Of a DNA stretch of 64,000 nucleotides, positions 24,110 to 34,998 are shown piece by piece (position 1 is the stretch's first letter; every line of letters starts with the position of its first letter). The notes beneath the pieces were generated by a model, which ran no database searches, was not told where the DNA came from, and was given only the letters and a program-made list of their open reading frames with translations. Both the position numbers and the translations under genes were made by a program. Origin of the DNA: Pisaster brevispinus (Eukaryota; Echinodermata; Asteroidea; Forcipulatida; Asteriidae); NCBI GenBank assembly GCA_023634235.1, contig JAMKCF010000007.1, forward strand, positions 7,015,630 to 7,079,629. Reading direction: 5' to 3'.

Positions 24110-25760
24110 TCCAAAGCTGGCACACGTTCGCATGTTTTACCCCAAAAGAAACCATCCATTTTATGACATACATTTCTAATTATGAGAAGACCCAAGTCTT
24201 TGAACAACGAATGCAACGAGTCAAGTAAATTTATAAATTTGTGTCTTGCATAAATCATCGAATAAAAACCAAGTTCAATGCCACTATGGGCTACTGCAAA
24301 TCAGTGGGCCAGTTTGTATGAAGTGGGCGTGGCTTAAAGAGGTGGTCACAGAACATGAGTTTGTGCTACGAGGCGCAACGCTGGATGGCACTTTGTGTGT
24401 ATCCTACATGCGCGGAGATCACGGTTATTTTATTGTCTGCATCAGCCATGCGAAACGCCATTTGCCTCTAATTTTTGGCTATCACATGCCCTAACTCACG
24501 ATCTCAACCCTTACGCTTGTGATATTTTATGTATTCATGAAATTCAAATAAAAACAAAACTGATACCGGAGAGATAAGGAAATTGTACGCCGATATTAAA
24601 TTAAATACAATAGATCAATGCAAAAAAAAAAAAAAAAAAAAATCCCATGGTGGCGTTAACAAACCACGTAACCAACAGGTTATTTACAGTTACATTATGT
24701 AGGTATGACCAATAAGTGTCACGTAGTACTTACGGCATACGGAAATGTAAACCACATAACTCTACAAACATACAGCATTACTATCATAGCCAACACGTGA
24801 GTAAGGAAGCAAAGCACATTGCTTTGATGCTTGTCCCTACAATCACAGACAATAACTGCAGGGTTCTGCCCAGGATTTTTTTGGAGGCGGAAAAAATGGG
24901 TGGGGCGGGGGTGGGGTAGAGGCAGCAAAAAACAGGGTCAAAGGTCACTCATAAGTATAAGATGAGGTCACAGCTGTTACAATACCTAGCCTACCTGTAG
25001 TTTGATGCAAAATATTAAATTTAAGGAAATAAACAATGCTACAGACAGGAACTGTGCTTTATGATACATATTATCTTGCAGTTATTATATTCAGATATGC
25101 CTAAAGAGTGCAGGTCGGTCAAGGTTTCAAACAACTTCAGCAAGAAGAAATTTGTCAATTTTTCTTCTTCAAATAATACTCCATTCCCACCCATTCTTAA
25201 TGCCTTTATCAAGAGTTTGGTTAGATCTTGGCCTCGATCACGATCGATAATACAACTTTTTGTTGCGTGTTGTCATTTTTTAATTCAAGCTGTTTCCTTG
25301 ATTGCACAAGTTGCCGACAAAATTCTCTCAGCGTCTGTTTGCTGCCACATCCCACCAAGAAAGCATAGTAAAAACGCCCGAGCCAGACTCTATAGAACCA
25401 ATAGCTGCACAATGTATAATGTGTCTGTGTCTGGACTGTATATTGGAATATGTACATGTTGAGTATCACGGAGCCACATTTCATCCTTTTGATGCATGGG
25501 TTTTGCCTAACTCACCAAGTTGTGTGCACATAAAACGATGTGTGGTGGCAAACTTATGACAGTGAGTGGGGCTATTATACGTTTGACAGAAAACGAGCTG
25601 GATATCTTGAATTTACCGGTAGATTTTTTTTTCAAAACCTACATATTAAGTTAAATAATTAATACTTTGGCAAGAATTTAATTTGGCAATTACTTAAATT
25701 TACAAAATGTGAAAATTTGTGGTGGTCGGAAAAAGATAAAGTTCCGTCAGTGGTGGTCGG
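24110..25760. other. Intergenic, no supported gene
   Basis: A poly-A run lies at 24620-24640. Near 24860 a CAGGGTTCTGCCCAGGAT segment matches one arm of the hairpin at 25764-25829. The frames at 25061-25462 and on the opposite strand lack recognisable features. Confidence 0.4.
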
Positions 25761-25763
25761 GGA

Positions 25764-25829
25764 ATCAGGGTTCTGCCCACAGTGGTTGGTGCCGGAAAAC
25801 CCACCGACCACTGTGTGCAGAACCCTGAT
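25764..25829. repeat. Hairpin 1 of an adjacent pair
   Basis: The left arm CAGGGTTCTGCCCACAGTGG and right arm CCACTGTGTGCAGAACCCTG are near-perfect inverses (about 28 bases, few mismatches) with a loop of about 9 bases. Confidence 0.8.
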
Positions 25830-25908
25830 GTCTGTTTTCGTCATTTTGTTGATGTCCTTGTCACGTCCGAGTTATTCCAAGGACAACAACAAAATGACGG
25901 AAACAGAC
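25830..25908. repeat. Hairpin 2 of an adjacent pair
   Basis: The left arm GTCTGTTTTCGTCATTTTGT and right arm ACAAAATGACGGAAACAGAC form a 31-base stem with two mismatches and a 17-base loop. It abuts hairpin 1 directly. Confidence 0.85.
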
Positions 25909-25909
25909 A

Positions 25910-26595
25910 AGGTCATGTGTGATGACTAAGAAAAAAACCTATATTAAATACAAATATTTAAATGGTCCTGACTCCTATTTTTCATACGGTTTTAACAATT
26001 CAAGCCTATAGCTTGAACAAGTCATGAGATCGTAAAATAGTGGTACAAAACTATACATTACGTGATTTTTATTAGAAGACAAAAAAAGGTGCTATCCGAG
26101 GCTTGAATGGAATCCTTGAATAATTCTAAACCAACGTATTTATTTGTATGTTGTATTTGTATTAAAAATATAAATTTATGGATCTTCGTTCGAAAGCTGC
26201 GAAAGAATGAGTGAACAGGGGTAGAATGTATTTACATATTTCATGCATCCGATGTTGTAATTCCCGCTGCAGAAGGGAGTTCAAGTTTAGGTTGAATATC
26301 AATTTCATCGAAGGCTTTTCCCCCAGATTCCGACCAATCAGATCGTTCCAACCACTTTTGGGCCAATCGCCACACATGGTTGTGCACAAACCAGGATTTC
26401 AAAGTTTGCGATCGGACGGAAGGTTAATGTCGGGGGTGTATCCGCTTGAGGGCGCTATTTGATTCAGGCAATAGTGTATATTATTATTGGCTATCGGGCA
26501 GTCAAAAAACCACACCGCAGACTTGCAACCAAGTCTGACAATACATGGACAAATCACTCTTAAACGCCATGGTCGGAATTGACTTCGTTGCAGGT
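25910..26595. other. Intergenic, no feature recognised
   Basis: AT-rich. The short frames around 26162-26462 overlap on both strands and show no domain. Confidence 0.4.
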
Positions 26596-26598
26596 CAC

Positions 26599-26787
26599 GG
26601 GGGGGGGGGGGGTGCAGTATTACCCAGAATTTGTGTCAAAATGACCCATCAATAGATCAAGCTGAAGCAGAAACCGAGCTAAAACCCAATTGTGTACACA
26701 AGCTTCCGGGTAGCCTGTCCCCACGGAAATAGGTCAGAGCGCCTGTAACCCGGAATCTGGGTAAATTCTCCACCCCCCCCCCCCCCC
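26599..26787. mobile_element. MITE family G2 with poly-G/poly-C ends
   Basis: It begins with a G-tract followed by GTGCAGTATTACCCAGAATT and ends with the inverse (reverse complement: a G-tract, then GTGGAGAATTTACCCAGATT). Both termini therefore carry homopolymers outside a shared TTACCCAGA core. Length is about 189 bases; non-coding. Confidence 0.65.
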
Positions 26788-27585
26788 GCTCTCATCCACT
26801 AGTTATATTATACAAAAACATACGCCGACAATCGCACTCTCGTCATGCGGCACTACATCACTGGACATGCATTTGTACGAGGCCTGCAAGCAGCCCATCC
26901 CATCGGTATACTGTACTACGAGAATCAGTCATAGTTCAAAGGTTCAACAGTCCAGTCTATAATCCGAGTTACTGCATCCTAACTCTTTTTAAACATGTAG
27001 ACACAATCTGGTGGACAAATAGTGTCCAAAAATGTTTAAAAAAAAAGACCAACTCAAGAGTTGTTGGGTCTAGCAACTCGTGAGTGTCTACTATTTCTTT
27101 TTCGAGTACGTGCTCATGCATTGAGACCTATTATTTTGTATTCAAGTGGCTCGGCTCGACCACAGACGATCTTTGCTTGGTTTACACGTTTGTATTCTCT
27201 GTCTTAAAGGGACACACCGGCTTACTGTTTACCTAATATAGTGATGTGGAATGACAGACAATACTTTTTAGATGGTTGTTGTAAAAAAAAAAATCATCAA
27301 AATATCACGTAATTAACGAAAAATGTGAAAAAACAAAACGCGGTCAAAGGTCAGCTTATACGCTTTTCCAGCCATTGCAACTGTCAAGTTTACGTACAAT
27401 GTTGCGCAATGTTGTAAGTAGACTAGTGCTCTTTTTATGTATCAATTATAACAATGGCGAGGCATGAAAATCTAGACTTCATATCCATCGCACAAATTCA
27501 CGTGTAAATTAAAAAACAGACATGAACGGACGTCAGTCCAAGGGAAGGTTCCTTGCTCTATGGTCAGTCCTAGACGAAGTCCACT

Positions 27586-27651
27586 CGCGGTCGTAACCAA
27601 TAACTGTTTCGGTTGAACTTGCCATTGAAACAGTTATTGGTTACGACCGCG
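27586..27651. repeat. Perfect 25-base inverted repeat, 16-base loop
   Basis: The arms start CGCGGTCGTAACCAATAACT and TTTC and match without error over 25 bases. Size and perfection suit a small foldback element or a structured RNA precursor. It lies within the Kolobok-like element. Confidence 0.85.
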
Positions 27652-28014
27652 AAAACGCACCCCAAACTGTATTCTGTGTACGACGACGTACTATGTACTT
27701 GCAATTGAGAACGTTTCTTCGACATCCAAGGATCGGTACAAAAAACATCGCAAGGAAAAACACCTAGAAGGTGGTCCAACGAAAAGTAAAAAGTAAAAAA
27801 ACAACGATAAATCCAAAGGGAAAGCCAGCAAAAGCAGCAATAGGGGGGGGGGGGTGGTGGACATTGTGCAGCTATCATAGAAGTAGACCAGCTGTATGGG
27901 ATAAATATTCCCCGTTGTCGTCCTGCGTGTGTAGCGCAGGCAACACGTTGCAGGAGTTAGGGGATAATAGCTAGGGTATCAGACTGAAACCCTCCTTAAA
28001 AAATGTAATTGTTG

Positions 28015-28215
28015 GTCTGGCTCCCTACCCCTCCGACAAGCTCCCAAGCTCACGGCTAGACCGGCAAGCTGGGGAGTTCATGCCCGGGCTTGTCTCTCTG
28101 GCCCCACGAGACACGGCACAGGCTGTACGGGATATGCCCCTAGGTTTACGTTCCGCTAGCTCCCACGCTGGTGCGCCGTAAAACACGCTTCGGTTGCACG
28201 GACTCTCTGAATGCG
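28015..28215. other. GC-rich block of unknown origin
   Basis: It is markedly richer in G and C than its surroundings, with motifs such as CTCCCAAGCTCACGG and CTAGACCGGCAAGCTGGGG. No frame, tRNA fold or known repeat was recognised. Confidence 0.4.
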
Positions 28216-28370
28216 AATCTTACGTTCGATTTTTCATCATTATTTACAAATTGTATAAATAATCTGAATACTTAGTCTTTTTTGTCAAATACTCATGAAT
28301 AATTTTTTTTAAACAGATTTAAATTTGGTTCAGTAATTTACTTTTGTACGGCTGGAAGTAAAACTATCTC

Positions 28371-28430
28371 CGAAGATCACGTGATTTATCCGAACCACTT
28401 TTTGGGTTCGGATAAATCACGTGACCTTCG
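28371..28430. repeat. 26-base inverted repeat, 8-base loop
   Basis: The arms CGAAGATCACGTGATTTATC...CGAACC and their inverse differ at one position. Each arm contains the palindrome TCACGTGA (an E-box type CACGTG). Confidence 0.8.
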
Positions 28431-28573
28431 TTTTTTGAAAAATGCTCAAAAACGGCAAAATTTGATGGTTTCTCTTAGGAACCTTTCTTCTCCATTCCTG
28501 GAAGACCTTTGAAGTCATATGTTAGCCTATTTTGTAGCCCAAATAGTCCAACGAAGCCGGTGTGCCCCTTTAA

Positions 28574-30700
28574 TACAAATGCATGTCTTTATGGGCCATT
28601 GCCTACAAGATCTCTTCTCTAAAATGGATCGCTTGGCAGTGTCATATTTGTTTTTATCCTATATAGTTCTTGATAATTATACTGTAAAGTTTTTTTCTTT
28701 GTACTGATCTCTTTTGAGTGCAGATTATGTCCTTGCTATCATACTGTCGAAAATAAACGGATCTTAAAATGAGCAAAATTGAACGATATGGAGGTATCCT
28801 CCATGCTTGACAACGACATGCACTAGGTCCAATCCAATAAAAAGTATTACCCATTATCTATTAACTTTAGTGTAATTGTATTTCACGTCCACATTGTACC
28901 CCGCCATGATTGTTCAGTATGCTGCATGGGGCTGCCAAAGCACCACCCGAAATCCACCCTGCATTATTTGCCTTTATTATTATAGGGTTATGACAAGCCA
29001 TTCTATCTATACAATGCACATTCATCAAAGGTCAAATGAGCCAAACCACACGGTACTCACCTTAGCAAGGAGAAACTCCGTCAATGTTGTCAGGTTTCTA
29101 GCTCTCCAGAATCAAGCTGTGAACATGGGTATGGGAATGGTAAGTGGAATGAAGGGTTGAACCTCCCTGGCAATGGTTACATACACACGCCCTGTGGGTT
29201 TCAGTCTGCATCTGGACAAAAAAACACATATTGAATGCGAAGATTGCGAAATATGCGTGTGCTGGGTTTACAAAGGAATAGCCCATTTTTGATAATGGGT
29301 AATATTTATTCCTAGATGGCTCTAAACACTTCCTTTTTTAATACTATCAGATGATTCAATTTCTGCACATTTTAGAGACAAAGGTCGTGGTATTATTTCG
29401 CACAGCAATGGTGATATAATAGCCTCAAATTTACACCAACGGTTTTATAACACCGACCCACGGCACTTACGACGCCCCTTTCGGATGAATGGAAAAACCC
29501 TCGTATGCCTCGCTTATGTTGATGACCTTTCTCTGTGTTTCGGGGGAATAACCTTAGACGCGAAAGAGATTTCGCAATACACGTACGTGTACTACGTTGC
29601 CGGATACTTTTAGAGTTTTAAAGACAGCAATTTTAATAATTGTCAAATACAAGAACAGTTTCCCCACTTGGTGTATCCCGCCATAAGCTTAAAATAACAA
29701 ATCTGTGAAAATGTGTGCTCACTTTGCCATCGAAGTTGCAAGAAAATAATGCAAGTGAAAAACCACCCTCGTTAATTACACATAAATTATGTGCTTTCAG
29801 ATGCTCGAGAAAGGCTTCTGAAGCCTTTCTCTGATTCAAATTAATTGTGGGTGAAAATTTACCTCTTTCTCTAAAACTACATTACTTCAAAGGGGGTTGT
29901 TTTTAACAAAGTTTTATAATATCAACAAATCTGCAGTGCCGTCTTTAACTAGTAAGTATTTTCAGTGGTCATAAACTTTTGGGGTACATATAATTACTAA
30001 AAGTACACCCTTCCTTAAATATGTGCTCCCCTATGATCTAATGTGATTAATTTGACCAACTGCAGAGCAAAATACACACGAATATACGCAAAATAGACAA
30101 ATAGGAAAAAAAAGGAAGAAAATATATTTGTTTGCCGACGATAACACTTGCTTATTTCCATTGTGTCCTGTGAGTCGTGGATGGAGTATAAATACTATGG
30201 GCGAAACAGTCAACTTGAAGGCTACGGCAAAAGACAACTCTAGCGTATACACTGGACTATAAAAACAATCTACAAAGGCACAAGATGATTTAAAACCCAG
30301 GTTACAATAGCGACATTTGGGAACGATAAACAAGCATAAAATTAAAAAAGTAAAAATCTTGTTTACAAGACGGGTTAAAAAAAAGTACAAAAACATTGGT
30401 GGTGGTGGCAAGCATACTGTTTATCAAGTAGATTTTTTTTCTTCTTCGTTTTTTTAATTTTTTTTTTAAAATAATGCACGTTTAGGTCAAAATGTGTAAA
30501 CCAGCAGCAACTCGTAACTGCATGAACCAGGAACTGCACACGACTACTAGGCTTTTTATTATGTCAGTCTGAACATATCTGACCATTTTTCCGCCATGGT
30601 CTACTCTGATGGTCTCACTCAAAACGTGACTGATAAATTTCTCATTTTCTTATCTGTTATTTATCTTCCCTTTTTAAAGTATTAGGTACGGTTGGTAGAT
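28574..30700. other. Intergenic, no supported gene
   Basis: Near 28745-28765 a stretch with ACTGTCGAAAATAAACGGATC resembles a LINE 3' end. The frames at 28876-29160 and 30031-30411 have no domain or splice support. Confidence 0.4.
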
Positions 30701-30702
30701 AC

Positions 30703-31329
30703 TGTGACAGTCCTGGCTATCATTTTAGTGTTACCGTACTGAGTCTTTATGCTGGCACCGTGTGATGCTGGCAGCGGAGTGGTTTAAATTACACTTTTAA
30801 CTAGTTATTATGTTAGTTAAATTGGATTACCTTGACACCAACAAAGGGGGTTACCGAGATACTGTCATATGTCATAGCTATAAGGAGTGATGACGTCATT
30901 GTTTAGGGGACTATTGCACGTGACATTGTAATGTAATTTGCACATGGGCAATATAGCGGTTATTTTCTATAAAAGGGGAGGGTTTTAGGAAACCAGTGAG
31001 GATGTCCAAAAGCTACAGTCAGTAGAGTTCTCGTCACCATTGTAAATATTATTATATTTTTGTAAAAGTGTTTAAGCCGTATTTAAAATAAATGGAGAGT
31101 AGATTCTGCTGGGGGAATCAAAACAATATGTGTAGGGCCTAGACACCAGTTATTGAGGCAATGTAGATGATTTAAGGTTCACTTGGTGAGTCAGCTCTAA
31201 ATACCGTGAATACTGGTAATACTGAGCCAGCTGACTCCGCTGTACCGATTGTTGAGATTTGTGACCTACACCCGCATAACGCTAAACCGTCCGTTATAAT
31301 TTAGCTACCGACTGAACGCTCGCGTCACA
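30703..31329 (+). mobile_element. Candidate solo LTR
   Basis: The segment starts TGTGAC and ends GTCACA (perfect short inverted termini), holds a TATA box (TATAAAA, 30968-30974) and a polyadenylation signal (AATAAA, 31087-31092) in LTR order, and is 627 bases long. No internal retrotransposon sequence or second LTR is present, hence solo. Clear target-site duplications were not seen, which lowers confidence. Confidence 0.4.
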
Positions 31330-33840
31330 AAACCCCCACAAAAATAATAATAATAAATACAAAACAATAACGACCAAAACAACTTGGTAAAAAGCACTGC
31401 AGCTGTATTTACCAATTTTTTTTTTTTTACCAAGGATTCCTAATTCGAAGTTTGGATATTTTTTTTCACCCAATGAGAAACGATTCGTAAATGTATCGTT
31501 TCTCAGATTTCTGAAGGTTGTTGTCCTCGAGAATGCTGCTGCCAGAGATGCGGTTGGTACCCGCTATTGCCTCGTTAAACATGCATGGATACGAAGTTAC
31601 CGTGACAATTTTTGTGCTGTTTTCTCAGCAAGGCCACTGTGACTTTTATGCGGCTTTTATTGTATATTTCCTGATAATTTTGCCTACAGCATTACGTTGA
31701 CAAATACCAATCTCTTACCCTCCCTTTAGATATTCCAAAGTTTGCCCTGCATCGTTTGATATGAATTTGTTGTACATCATTCGTTTTTCACTTTAAGAAT
31801 AGACTTTTTACCTGGTAGTCAATTCAGCATTGCCTGAAATAGCGCCCTCTTATTGAATTAAACTTCGCTTAGGAATCGCGTTCCTCGATTTGTACCACAG
31901 CCTACACGGAGACGGAACTATCTGATTGGTCGGAATAGCAAAAGCATTCGATAAAATGAGTTTTCAAAACCTGTCTATTCTAAAAGATATAGTGCAGAAA
32001 TACACCATCGGCCGACATGCACTGCATGCAGTTACAATCTGACGCTGCTCGATCAGTACTAATAAAAAGCAGATTTCGAAAAAAAAGAAAAAAAACCTCG
32101 ATTCGGTTTATTCAACATAAATCTAAATACTTTGAGTATCGATAACTACTCGACGATTCCATTCCAACCATAGGTAACACATTTTTAGTCTAGTAAGAAT
32201 AATAATTGTATTCACTCTGCGTGACACCAGCAACAAAAGTCACACCATTTCACCCTGCCTTACTTGTTGAATAACAGTTTGATTTTAGCGTGTAATACAT
32301 TTCTGTGAAGAACCAAATCACTTTTAAATCACCCAAAGCATTACATATAGACCCTTTTGACCAAATAAAATAAATTCAAGTAAAATTGTATTGCCCACGT
32401 GTCTTTTTCTGCTCAATCAACCATTTCTTTGATCAACACCCTTTGTTTACTCAACTTAGCAAGGCTGAGTAATTGCTGTACAATTCCTATGGGAATTCCT
32501 GGAGAGCGGGTAATTGTTGGATGGTGTTAGTGAAAAACAAACCCCGGATAGTGATAAGAAATTTGGCATGCTATTTGGCTAGTTGCAATTGTAGAACTTG
32601 AATTTTTTTAGATTTTTGGGGAAAAAAATGGCGGAGTACCGACTTTTTAATTAAAAACTGTTACTCAATAAGTAAGCGATAGTGTCATGTAGTATTTCAC
32701 TAGGCCTTTATTTGAAGACCTCATACCATCTTAGTCTAAACAATAAAACCGTTAGCCTATGGAACAAGTACTAATAGATGAGACCGATTAATTAACATAA
32801 ACTGCTGAAAGTGATTGTAACCTCTTGGTAATAGACACTTGCCTATATGGCTTTTTGTAGACTCCTGATTGGCCATCTCTCTAAAACATCAGTATTGTTA
32901 TGTAAGTTTCGGTTACAAAAACAGGAATATTCAATGAGGGTCAAGTCTTATGATTGCGAGATGTGGGTTTCTTATTTCTTCTATTTTTGTTTTCTATAAT
33001 TTTTATTTATGAATTTGAACCATTTTACAATAAACTATAGAAGAAAGTTATCATTAAGTATCAGTAGCTACTACTTCATCATAAAAACTGGAGTAAAACA
33101 AATTTAAAACATTGTAAAAAAAAAAATACAAATACAAATTACTGGACAATTATGAAGAAGACTAAAAGAAGACATGCTGTTGAAAGTTTGATTTGAGGTG
33201 ATCTGGTTTCAACTTTGAATAACGCTCGGTTTATTGTTTTTATTTATTTATATTTTCTTGTCTTCTGTGAGTCTACTGAATTCCAACACAATAAATGTAG
33301 TGGTCTAGTCTGACTGTTACGAAGATTCCAGATGGTTCCATACAGTTTACTAATGAGAGCCGAAACAACTATATAATATTGCGAGTTAGGGCGTGTGATG
33401 ATAGCCATAGAGGAAATAATGTGTTTTGTATGGCTGATGAAGACAAATAATCGCGATCTCAGACTTGAACTCAAGTCTACTTTTTTGTTGACCCTTGTGC
33501 TAAACTTGCCAAGGAAGATAGGCCTACGCAAGAGAAATTTGTTTATTCTTGTATGTTTGTTTGAATATTTGGTGGAATATAACAAATAATACTTAAGTGC
33601 ACGCACACTTCGAAGGTTGTGGCTTTCGAAATCACAATTCGTAAAAATCAATAAACGACTGAAGAGACAACTCCTTTTAAACCGTATTTAGAAAAACTAA
33701 AAAGACCTGAAAGAGTTGAATTCTTACAAGACTAGTAAATTATAGATAGCATTAAATAATATATTCATTAAAACTCATGTTAACCCAAATTTAAAAAAAA
33801 TGCTGACTGCGTAAATTGGAAGATTATATGGTGAGCAAAT
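31330..33840. other. Intergenic, no supported gene
   Basis: AT-rich. Opposed frames at 33244-33651 (minus) and 33395-33589 (plus) overlap and show no recognisable domain, so neither is called. Confidence 0.4.
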
Positions 33841-33841
33841 T

Positions 33842-33950
33842 TTGTTTGTTTGTTTGTTTGTTTGTTGTTGTTGTTGTAGTCGTCGTCGTTGTTATCGTTG
33901 TTGTTGTTGTTGTTGTTTTTGTTATTGTTGTTGTTGCTGTTGTTGTTGAG
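33842..33950. repeat. TTTG/TTG microsatellite
   Basis: A run of TTTG followed by TTG/TCG units. Confidence 0.85.
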
Positions 33951-34399
33951 CGGCTTATAATGTATTCATTATAATTAGCTTAGACCTTCCCTTTTTGCTA
34001 TTGCCACAAATTAACTTCTAGATGCTAACATCCTTCCACCGACATATCATTAAATAGAACCGATAATAAAAGACCGATTAGCTTATTCAATTATCCCCGC
34101 CTACAATCACAGCAACGACACTCAATTTTCGAACACTTTGCTGTCTAAAAGTACAAACACACCAGCTTCAAATTCTCAAAGAATGCATTGTACTGTTTCT
34201 CAGAGGTTTCGTTTCGTGAATTCTTCCTGGTATCTGCTGAATCCAAATAAGAAACACTTAAATGACTCATGAACTTCGACTTGCCTAGTTTTCACAAAAC
34301 TGTTTAAGTCCCAGCTCAGCTGAAGTTTGGTTACCTGTCTACAAAAGGCGAATGCAACCAAAAACCAAAAGTTTTATTTCGTGCGAGATGTACACACAG

Positions 34400-34560
34400 T
34401 CTAGGCAACCGTTCCCAAGTGGTTTAGTCTGCATGACTTGCATTCACAAAGTTGTGGGTTCGAATCATACCAAGCTAAACCGCTGAATTCACAATTACTA
34501 GAACTAGTATTGTCGTATAATACTGAACCAAAGTTTCTTGAGTGATCAAAAAAAAAAACC
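34400..34560 (+). mobile_element. tRNA-derived SINE, Leu/Ser-like head
   Basis: The head contains TCCCAAGTGGTTTAGTC (A-box region) and GTGGGTTCGAATCATACC (B-box). A body of about 80 bases follows, then an A-rich tail that merges into a CAAA microsatellite. It lies directly downstream of the SLC22 3' end, in the opposite orientation. Confidence 0.6.
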
Positions 34561-34845
34561 ATAAAAACCACACAAACAAAACCAGACAAACAAACAAACA
34601 AACACCCAAACAAACAAACAAACAAACACCCCCAACAAACAAAACAAACAAACAAACAAACACCCCAACAAACAAACAACCAGACAAACAAATAAACAAA
34701 CAAACAGACAAACACCCCAACAAACAAACAAACAAACAAACAAACAAATAAACAAACAAACAAACAAAAACCCCAACAGACAGACAATTAGGCCCCCTAA
34801 AAAACAAAAAACTAAAAACAAACAAACACCCCAACAAACCAAACA
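34560..34845. repeat. CAAA/CACCCC microsatellite
   Basis: About 285 bases of CAAA units with CACCCC interruptions, the same kind as at 6630-6815. It falls within or just after the SLC22 3' UTR; the minus-strand frames of repeated valine-cysteine-leucine-phenylalanine residues are artefacts. Confidence 0.9.
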
Positions 34846-34870
34846 CCTTCACATACAATAGCCATTAATA

Positions 34871-34998
34871 TTAAACTTTGACATCTTCATTAGGGGAGTA
34901 TCCTTCAGTTGGTAAAGCTGCGTATTCCGTGGGGGACTTAACGGTGTCGTCGCCATCTTGAGGGTTGCCGGCACAAGTAAACTTGAAGCCTGCCCCCT
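34871..34998 (-). CDS. SLC22 gene exon 10 (C-terminus)
   Basis: 128 bases including the TAA stop. Acceptor TTCACAG. Encodes a hydrophilic cytoplasmic tail with a YAALPTEGY stretch (possible tyrosine-based sorting or phosphorylation site) and the final residues NEDVKV. This exon is outside the conserved transporter core and is supported by frame and splice site only. Confidence 0.8.

Larger units (their letters stand above)
27208..28569. mobile_element. Kolobok-like non-autonomous DNA transposon with TTAA target duplication
   Basis: The left terminus AGGGACACACCGGCTT is preceded by TTAA (27204-27207). The right terminus reads, reversed, AGGGGCACACCGGCTT and is followed by TTAA (28570-28573). 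TTAA duplication plus AGGG-type termini are hallmarks of the Kolobok superfamily; piggyBac also uses TTAA but normally starts CC. No transposase frame is visible in the 1.36 kb, so it is non-autonomous. It contains two hairpins, a G-tract (27843-27853) and a GC-rich block, suggesting nested insertions. Confidence 0.7.

Noticed and set aside
27208..28569. piggyBac element, because of the TTAA duplication
   Set aside because: Ends begin AGGG rather than the CC usual for piggyBac, and no piggyBac transposase is present; Kolobok-like fits better.
30031..30411. 126-residue hydrophobic minus-strand frame resembling a membrane protein
   Set aside because: Hydrophobicity follows from A-rich complement sequence; no start context, splice site or family resemblance.
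33244..33651. 135-residue minus-strand frame
   Set aside because: AT-driven composition, no domain, overlaps an equally open frame on the other strand.
34401..34858. Cys/Val/Leu/Phe-rich frames of 98-128 residues on the minus strand, membrane-protein-like
   Set aside because: Translation of a CAAA/CACCCC microsatellite; low complexity on all frames. The same applies to 6607-6822.
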